Assembly: GCA_022842725.1 (NCBI GenBank)
Contig: JALHOZ010000026.1
Coordinates: 1-60,458, forward strand
Source: Saprospiraceae bacterium
GTDB lineage: Bacteria > Bacteroidota > Bacteroidia > Chitinophagales > Saprospiraceae
Direction: 5' to 3'
DNA length: 60,458 bases
Shown: in pieces, positions 55,689 to 60,458 of the stretch
Layout: every line of letters starts with the position of its first letter
How positions within the stretch are numbered: position 1 is the first letter of the stretch
Program-made: the position numbers and the translations under genes
The notes under the pieces: generated by a model
What the model saw: the letters and a program-made list of their open reading frames with translations, nothing else
Told to the model about the DNA's origin: nothing
Database searches by the model: none

Positions 55689-55902
55689 ACATATTATTCT
55701 ATTCCTCACGTAACAATTTAATAACGATAAAGATTATGTTTTCATTACTATGAAATATTTTCATTTTGTTTTAAATGGCTGCAGCCTGACAGAATGTATC
55801 AAGTGTCTGAATCAACGGAAGCTTTAGGAATCTATAATTTCAACTTAAAAGGCAAAGTTTTTTTTGAAAAGAGTAATATTCCAAAATCGCAATATCATAA
55901 TG

Positions 55903-56769
55903 TCAGGATTTATCCGGAGATATTTTGATAAATGATAAAATTACAGCAATAAGAATAAAAAACGCCCCGAAATACACCATATTCCCGGGAACTTCACCGA
56001 GTAAAAAGTAGCCAAAAATAATAGCAGAAACAGGCTGTCCACTGACCATAAGACCAACTTCACCAGCTGAAAAGTGTTTCAGGCTCTTCATCATCAACAT
56101 ATGACCCAAAGAAGTAGTTAGCAGCCCCAAAAGAAGCAAAGGAACCCATTGTTCGGCCATAGCATCAAAAGTTTCCCGCCAGGCAAAAGGAAATAGCAAA
56201 CATGAAGCTATCAATACCTGATTAAAATATGTATTTAATGGAGTATATCTTTCCAAAATATTTTTTGACAAAATATTCCTTACAGCCAAAAAAGTTCCTG
56301 CGAGAAGGCCCCAGATAATGCCCCAAAAATATTGATAATGGACATCAAACTGAGGGTTTAACAACCAAACGCCCAATACGACCAAAACACCTGAAAAAAT
56401 ATACATTTTGTCGGGAAATTTCCTTTTGATCAATGATTCTATAAATAAAGTTTGTAAAGGATATGTAAAAACAGAAACTGCAGCTACGGCAACTGTTCCG
56501 TACTTTAAAGAATAAAAAAACAAAACCCAGTGAATGGTCATGATCACTCCTGTAAGGACAAGAGATTTGTCCCTGAATTTTAGCTCTATTTTTTCATTTC
56601 CAAAAAAAATATTTAGCACATATAAAGAAACCACTCCGATACAAGAACGAATAAAAATGACAAACGGTGGGTCAAGGTTTGCTAACCTTCCGAGAGGTCC
56701 GCTCAAACTGATAAAAAGTGTTGCAAAAACAACCAATAAATAGGGTACAAAAGCTCGGTATCGGGTCAC
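55903..56769 (-). CDS. EamA/DMT-family membrane transporter
   Basis: This 288-residue protein has about ten hydrophobic helices in two EamA halves. The first half has IFIRSCIGVVSLYVL and GTVAVAAVSVFTYPLQTLF, and the second has NILSKNILERYTPLNTYFNQVLIASC (in parts) and GEVGLMVSGQPVSAIIFGYFLLGE. These are typical of drug/metabolite exporters of amino acids or other small metabolites. The substrate is unknown. It follows the M3 peptidase terminator on the same strand, so it is probably transcribed separately from its upstream neighbour. Confidence 0.88.
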   Translation of the reverse strand: MTRYRAFVPYLLVVFATLFISLSGPLGRLANLDPPFVIFIRSCIGVVSLYVLNIFFGNEKIELKFRDKSLVLTGVIMTIHWVLFFYSLKYGTVAVAAVSVFTYPLQTLFIESLIKRKFPDKMYIFSGVLVVLGVWLLNPQFDVHYQYFWGIIWGLLAGTFLAVRNILSKNILERYTPLNTYFNQVLIASCLLFPFAWRETFDAMAEQWVPLLLLGLLTTSLGHMLMMKSLKHFSAGEVGLMVSGQPVSAIIFGYFLLGEVPGNMVYFGAFFILIAVILSFIKISPDKS

Positions 56770-56773
56770 GCAA

Positions 56774-56806
56774 AAAAATTAAGCGGGACAGAAAAACCTG
56801 TCCCGC
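56774..56806 (-). terminator. Intrinsic terminator of the M3 peptidase gene
   Basis: GCGGGACAG (56,783-56,791) and CTGTCCCGC (56,798-56,806) form a perfect 9-bp stem with a 6-base loop. On the minus strand a T-run follows (complement of A's at 56,772-56,778). It lies 8 bases after the peptidase stop and just before the DMT transporter gene start. Confidence 0.9.
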
Positions 56807-56814
56807 CTTTGTTA

Positions 56815-58938
56815 CTATTTTAAACCTGTTCTTTCTAATAAAGGCTGAATGCTGGGTTCTGCACCTCTGAACCTTCTGTACAACTCCATGGCATCTGCAG
56901 TTCCGCCTCTTTCAAGGATGTTTTTCCTGAAGGACTGTGCTGTTTCCTGGTCAAATATTCCTTTTTGTTTGAAAACAGAAAATGCATCACTATCCAAAAC
57001 TTCGGACCAGATATAACTGTAATACCCTGCGGAATACCCACCACTGAATATGTGCCCGAAATAGGTACTGCTGTGTCTCGGGATAATTCCGGCGATCAGA
57101 CCGGCTTTTTTCATTTTTTCCTCTTCAAATTGTACCGGATCTCCTTCCCAATTTTCTGTCATCATGTGGTAATCCAGGTCAAGAATGGAAGAAGCCAGAT
57201 ATTCACCTTTTGAAAATCCCTGACCATAATTGGCTGCATTTTTAATTTTTGTCACCAAAGCCGCAGGTAAAACTTCGCCGGTTTTGTGGTGTTTGGCAAA
57301 CATTTGTAAAACTTCAGGTTGCGTCGGCCAGTTTTCCATGATCATTGATGGCAATTCTACAAAGTCAGTAGGAACATTTGTCCCGGCCTGTGAAGCATAA
57401 TTGGTATTGGACAATAAACCGTGGAGCGCATGACCAAATTCATGAAAATAGGTAGATACTTCATCAAATGTCAACAATGCCGGAGCATCGCCTGTGGCTT
57501 TTGTAAAGTTGCATACAATAGAAATTACCGGAGGAACTCTTTTTCCGTCTTTCATTTTCTGGTCACTGAACGAGGTCATCCATGCTCCTCCCCTTTTGCT
57601 TTCACGAGGGTGAAAATCCATATATAAAATACCTACCAAACTTCCGTCTTTTTCGGTTACTTCATATGCCGTGGCCTCCGGGTGATAGGTGGGAAGATCT
57701 TTCCTCTCTTTAAATTTCAGTCCCCATAATTTTTCTACAGTACCAAAAACTCCCTGATGAACCTGTTCCATCGGAAAATATTGTTTTACTTCATTTTCGT
57801 CCAGGTCATATTTTTCCTTTCTGATTTTTTCTGCATAATACCTCCAATCGTAAGGAGCTACTTCAAATTTTCCACCTTCCTTTTTGATGTAGGCATTAAT
57901 TTCAGCAGCTTCCTTTTTTGCTTTATCCATCGTAGGTTTCCACAATTGATTCAGTAAACTCTGAACATTTGTCGGTGTTTTGGCCATTCTTTCTTCCAAT
58001 ACATAATGAGCATGGGATTCATAACCCAATAATTTTGCCCTTTGAAGACGAAGATTAACAATTCTTTTGATGTTTTCTTTGTTGTCGTTGCCATTGCCGT
58101 TTCTACCTCTTTTGCGGTAAGCATCCCACATTGTCTGACGCAACTCACGATTATCAGCATATTGTAAAAATGGCATGACGCTCGGATTTTGCAGGGTAAA
58201 CAAATATTGTCCTTCCTTGCCGGCTTCTTTTGCCGCTTCTGCTGCTCCGGCGATAGCATCATCAGGTAATCCTGAAAGTTTGGTTTTGTCATCAACAAAA
58301 AGTTTAAACTCATTGACGTCATTTTGAACATTCTGACCAAACTTTACTGTCAATCCTGATAATTCTTCATTGATTTTTGAAATGGTTTCCTTTTGTTCTT
58401 TATTCAAAAGAGCTCCGTTTCTTACAAAACTTTTGTATGTGTCAGTGAGCAGTTTGTTTTGTTCCTCTGACAATTTAAGTGTACTTTTCTGATCGTAAAT
58501 TGATTTTACGCGGGTAAACAATTTTTCATTTAACGAAATATAGTCATAATGTTTGGCCAGCACAGGAGCCATATCAGATTCAACCTGTTTGATGGTATCG
58601 TTGGTGTGGGCACCTGAAAGATTATAAAATATATTAGACACTCGGTTCAACAAAACGCCTGCTTTGTCCAAAGCCTCGATGGTGTTTTGAAAATCAGGTG
58701 CTGCTGATTGATTTGCTATAGCGTCGATTTCTGTTTTATGTTCAGCCATGGCTGCTTCAAAAGCAGGTTGAAAATGATTATTTTTGATTTTATCGAATGG
58801 CGGAACACCGTAAGGTGTGTCAAATTCCTGCAATAACGGATTGTCCGTTTGTACTGAAGAAGGCTTCATTTCCTTGTTTTTGCATGAGATAATGGTTATT
58901 GATACAAATAACAATAACATACATAATTTGTCAAACAT
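56815..58938 (-). CDS. M3-family oligopeptidase / peptidyl-dipeptidase lipoprotein (Dcp-like)
   Basis: The 707-residue metallopeptidase begins with a lipoprotein signal peptide (IISC, Cys about residue 19). The zinc motif HEFGH is at residues 499-503 in STYFHEFGHALHG. The M3 layout is complete, with the EERMAKTPTNVQSLL region and the C-terminal GGYSAGYYSYIWSEVLDSDAF segment typical of Dcp/oligopeptidase A-like proteins. It probably trims peptides in the periplasm. E. coli Dcp is about 680 residues, so length is as expected. Its own -7 box and terminator make it a single-gene unit. Confidence 0.94.
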   Translation of the reverse strand: MFDKLCMLLLFVSITIISCKNKEMKPSSVQTDNPLLQEFDTPYGVPPFDKIKNNHFQPAFEAAMAEHKTEIDAIANQSAAPDFQNTIEALDKAGVLLNRVSNIFYNLSGAHTNDTIKQVESDMAPVLAKHYDYISLNEKLFTRVKSIYDQKSTLKLSEEQNKLLTDTYKSFVRNGALLNKEQKETISKINEELSGLTVKFGQNVQNDVNEFKLFVDDKTKLSGLPDDAIAGAAEAAKEAGKEGQYLFTLQNPSVMPFLQYADNRELRQTMWDAYRKRGRNGNGNDNKENIKRIVNLRLQRAKLLGYESHAHYVLEERMAKTPTNVQSLLNQLWKPTMDKAKKEAAEINAYIKKEGGKFEVAPYDWRYYAEKIRKEKYDLDENEVKQYFPMEQVHQGVFGTVEKLWGLKFKERKDLPTYHPEATAYEVTEKDGSLVGILYMDFHPRESKRGGAWMTSFSDQKMKDGKRVPPVISIVCNFTKATGDAPALLTFDEVSTYFHEFGHALHGLLSNTNYASQAGTNVPTDFVELPSMIMENWPTQPEVLQMFAKHHKTGEVLPAALVTKIKNAANYGQGFSKGEYLASSILDLDYHMMTENWEGDPVQFEEEKMKKAGLIAGIIPRHSSTYFGHIFSGGYSAGYYSYIWSEVLDSDAFSVFKQKGIFDQETAQSFRKNILERGGTADAMELYRRFRGAEPSIQPLLERTGLK

Positions 58939-58960
58939 ATTTTTTTGAATTTTTGAACCT

Positions 58961-58968
58961 CAAAGATA
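58961..58968 (-). promoter_or_regulatory. Putative -7 promoter element of the M3 peptidase gene
   Basis: The minus strand reads TATCTTTG, matching TAnnTTTG, 23 bases before the ATG at 58,938, giving a leader of about 18 bases. Confidence 0.55.
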
Positions 58969-59306
58969 GTAAAACGGCATATTTTTTAGCTTTGACCCGG
59001 TCAATTTTTAGACAAACAAACCATATTTAGGTATAAAATAAAATTCCACTCCTAAATTTTCTTACATCACCTGTTTGATTTCCGGATTTTATTAGCCTTA
59101 AGCAAAAAAGGAACCCGGTTAATTCGAAGTATGTTCCATCCTTTTATTGCTGTATTTTATATATTTATGACTTCTGTGATATGTAAACAAATGTTGTAAA
59201 AACGTTGGATGTCCCGATTCCACAAACTATCTCTTAAATTGTCAGGGATTGAAATATAGATTCCAAAAACATTACGTATATACATATTAGATTATATAAA
59301 AATATT
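58969..59306. other. AT-rich non-coding region
   Basis: There is no credible coding sequence on either strand. The stretch separates the start of the M3 peptidase gene from the small-RNA candidate. Apart from the peptidase -7 box just to its left, no repeats or clear hairpins were found. Confidence 0.4.
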
Positions 59307-59322
59307 TGGCACGATATTTGAA
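59307..59322 (+). promoter_or_regulatory. Possible sigma-54-type promoter
   Basis: TGGCAC-GATAT-TTGAA fits the -24/-12 consensus TGGCAC-N5-TTGCA with the correct 12-base spacing between the two G's and one mismatch (A for C in the -12 GC). The predicted start is near 59,332. No gene begins downstream on the plus strand before a terminator, so the product would be a short RNA. Confidence 0.4.
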
Positions 59323-59331
59323 ATATTACTA

Positions 59332-59393
59332 ATATATGAGTTTTGGTTATTAAATTGAGTAATGCCCGTGTTTCGTCTCACGGGCTTTTTTTT
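59332..59393 (+). ncRNA. Candidate ~60-nt small RNA ending in a strong terminator
   Basis: A plus-strand terminator hairpin at 59,364-59,393 has no gene upstream on that strand for over 5 kb, since the nearest preceding genes are on the minus strand. A sigma-54-like promoter lies about 25 bases before the proposed start. The short segment between them is AT-rich and could encode only a 5-residue frame starting at 59,337 (MSFGY). This is inference from layout only. Confidence 0.35.
59364..59393 (+). terminator. Strong intrinsic terminator on the plus strand
   Basis: GCCCGTG (59,364-59,370) pairs perfectly with CACGGGC (59,379-59,385) around an 8-base loop. Eight Ts follow. On the minus strand no T-run follows, so it acts on plus-strand transcription only, which has no annotated gene here. 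Confidence 0.85.
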
Positions 59394-59408
59394 TGCCCTT
59401 TTCGGAAA

Positions 59409-60452
59409 TCAGAACGGAAAATTGACGGCTATCTGAATATTTCCGACCCCTTGATTTACAATCTCCCTCCATGAATACCAATTTCTGTCCAGAAAACGAT
59501 CTCTGTACGGGCTTCGTATCTTATATCCTGTATCAAAACGAATATTAAAAAAGACAAAATTCAAACGAATTCCATAACCCGCAGCTATGGCCATCTGATT
59601 TAAAAAATCAGCACTAATATGTGCATCCGGTAAATCTTCGCTTTTCCTGAGATTCCAGACATTACCGGCATCGACAAATAAAGCTCCGTCTACAAATAAA
59701 AACAAATTAAATCTGTATTCAATATTTGTTTCAAATTTCAGATCACCCTGTTGAATAAAAATATTAAGATCGGAAGGTGCTTCAAGTTTGTGGGGAAGTA
59801 TGTACCCTCCAGGGCCTAACTGACGGATATTCCATGCACGCATACTGTTCGGACCTCCCAAGCCAAATTGTTTTATAAATGGGACTACCCTGTTTTTATC
59901 AAAAGGTACAGCAGCTCCTACATTAAACCGGAATGCAATACTTGATTTTTTGGAGTATTCCCGGTTATATCGGAAATCAAATTCATACTTAACATATTTG
60001 GCAAAATCGATTTTTTTATCACCGGGCAATGTGATATGCCAGTCTTCATTTTTGTTGAGAATGGCATTATATGCCCGGTTTACCAAATCCACTTCCAATC
60101 CTGAAAGTTCCAGTTTATTAATCACCACAAAAGACCTTCCTTTCCTGTTTTTGGCACCATTAAAAATATGGGTAAAATCTCTGAAAAAAATTCCCGTTCC
60201 CAGCACGTCCCTGAATTGCAAAAATATGATAGGCAGGATTCTGCTTGTGTCCAAAAAATTATATTGATCAAAATTGACACCCATCGGGCGAAAAATATAT
60301 TTATGGCCTTTGGGTGATGAATATTCATAACCAAAAGCAGCATTTAATGAATTGAAGCCATAAAAATTAAAAAAGTCCAGTGATGTAAAACCCAAAGAAA
60401 TATTAGTTTTGGCTTCATCATCAAAATTTTTGTAAAAACGATCAGGAATCAA
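59409..60452 (-). CDS. C-terminal part of an Omp85/BamA-TamA-family outer-membrane protein (partial)
   Basis: The frame continues to the window edge, and the ATG at 60,452 is internal or coincidental, since a full Omp85 protein would be much longer. The visible 347 residues are the beta-barrel: SLGFTSLDFFNFYGFN, AAFGYEYSS, FGLGGPNSMRAWNIRQLGPGGY (in parts, containing the GGxxSxR-like Omp85 motif), FETNIEYRFNLFLFVDGALFVDAGNVW (in parts), YGIRLNFVFFNIRFDTGYKI and a last strand ending IQIAVNFPF with the C-terminal aromatic. BamA and TamA-like proteins cannot be separated from this part. Confidence 0.85.
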   Translation of the reverse strand: MIPDRFYKNFDDEAKTNISLGFTSLDFFNFYGFNSLNAAFGYEYSSPKGHKYIFRPMGVNFDQYNFLDTSRILPIIFLQFRDVLGTGIFFRDFTHIFNGAKNRKGRSFVVINKLELSGLEVDLVNRAYNAILNKNEDWHITLPGDKKIDFAKYVKYEFDFRYNREYSKKSSIAFRFNVGAAVPFDKNRVVPFIKQFGLGGPNSMRAWNIRQLGPGGYILPHKLEAPSDLNIFIQQGDLKFETNIEYRFNLFLFVDGALFVDAGNVWNLRKSEDLPDAHISADFLNQMAIAAGYGIRLNFVFFNIRFDTGYKIRSPYRDRFLDRNWYSWREIVNQGVGNIQIAVNFPF

Positions 60453-60458
60453 ACCTAT

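Overview
The window comes from the chromosome of a Bacteroidota bacterium. The base composition is AT-rich, and Shine-Dalgarno sequences are not evident before the starts I examined. Many genes are preceded by the phylum's sigma-A -7 element, TAnnTTTG. Six proteins end in type IX secretion (T9SS) sorting domains. Several lineage-typical families are present: the DUF4835 protein, the PKD/CHU_C surface proteins, the large alpha-2-macroglobulin protein and a Nudix-type NrtR-like regulator. A Saprospiria-like or Chitinophagia-like placement is plausible but is inferred from gene content alone. I saw no rRNA, tRNA, CRISPR array or intact insertion sequence.

Layout. 0.4-5 kb: a secreted M43 metalloprotease, a GNAT-like protein with a non-ATG start, and a divergent PLP sulfur enzyme/Lrp pair. 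5.1-5.4 kb: an unannotated, highly structured, probably transcribed non-coding element. 5.5-13.4 kb: a plus-strand run with a BNR-repeat secreted protein, a Tudor-like protein, a TlpA-like lipoprotein, an SDR, ferredoxin, IscX, KdsC, a UbiA prenyltransferase and Maf. It ends at a 250-bp MITE-like inverted-repeat element. 13.7-18.5 kb, minus strand: a CBM48 protein with a histone-H1-like tail, then the block bamD, rpoZ, coaBC, DUF4835, purN. 19-23.7 kb: a fused 2-oxoacid dehydrogenase E1, an ABC permease and kdsA. 24-25.7 kb: ribosomal genes for L19, S6, S18 and L9. 25.7-31.6 kb: rimO followed by two tandem PKD/T9SS type B surface proteins. 31.8-35.6 kb: carA, eno, divIC-like and sucD. 35.7-42.6 kb: a 1,991-residue alpha-2-macroglobulin and a regulator with a degenerate Nudix domain. 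42.9-54 kb: a long RluA-type pseudouridine synthase, a small outer-membrane protein, a 2x[4Fe-4S] ferredoxin, a second M43 protease, a subtilase, a TPR/PD40/SPOR protein and a GH53 galactanase. 54-60.4 kb: cysE-cysM, a DMT transporter, an M3 peptidase, a possible sigma-54-driven small RNA, and the end of an Omp85-type barrel.

How the genes relate. Most of the window is housekeeping: Kdo synthesis (kdsA, kdsC), CoA, purine and pyrimidine steps, translation, Fe-S and cysteine metabolism. Interspersed are secreted or surface proteins that would leave the cell through T9SS machinery encoded elsewhere. No defence island, prophage or biosynthetic cluster is visible. The most interesting unexplained signals are non-coding: the pseudoknotted or switch-like element at 5.15-5.35 kb, the sigma-54-like promoter plus terminator at 59.3 kb, two perfect palindromes beside rplI, and the MITE. 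All functions are inferred from reading the sequence; no database search was run.
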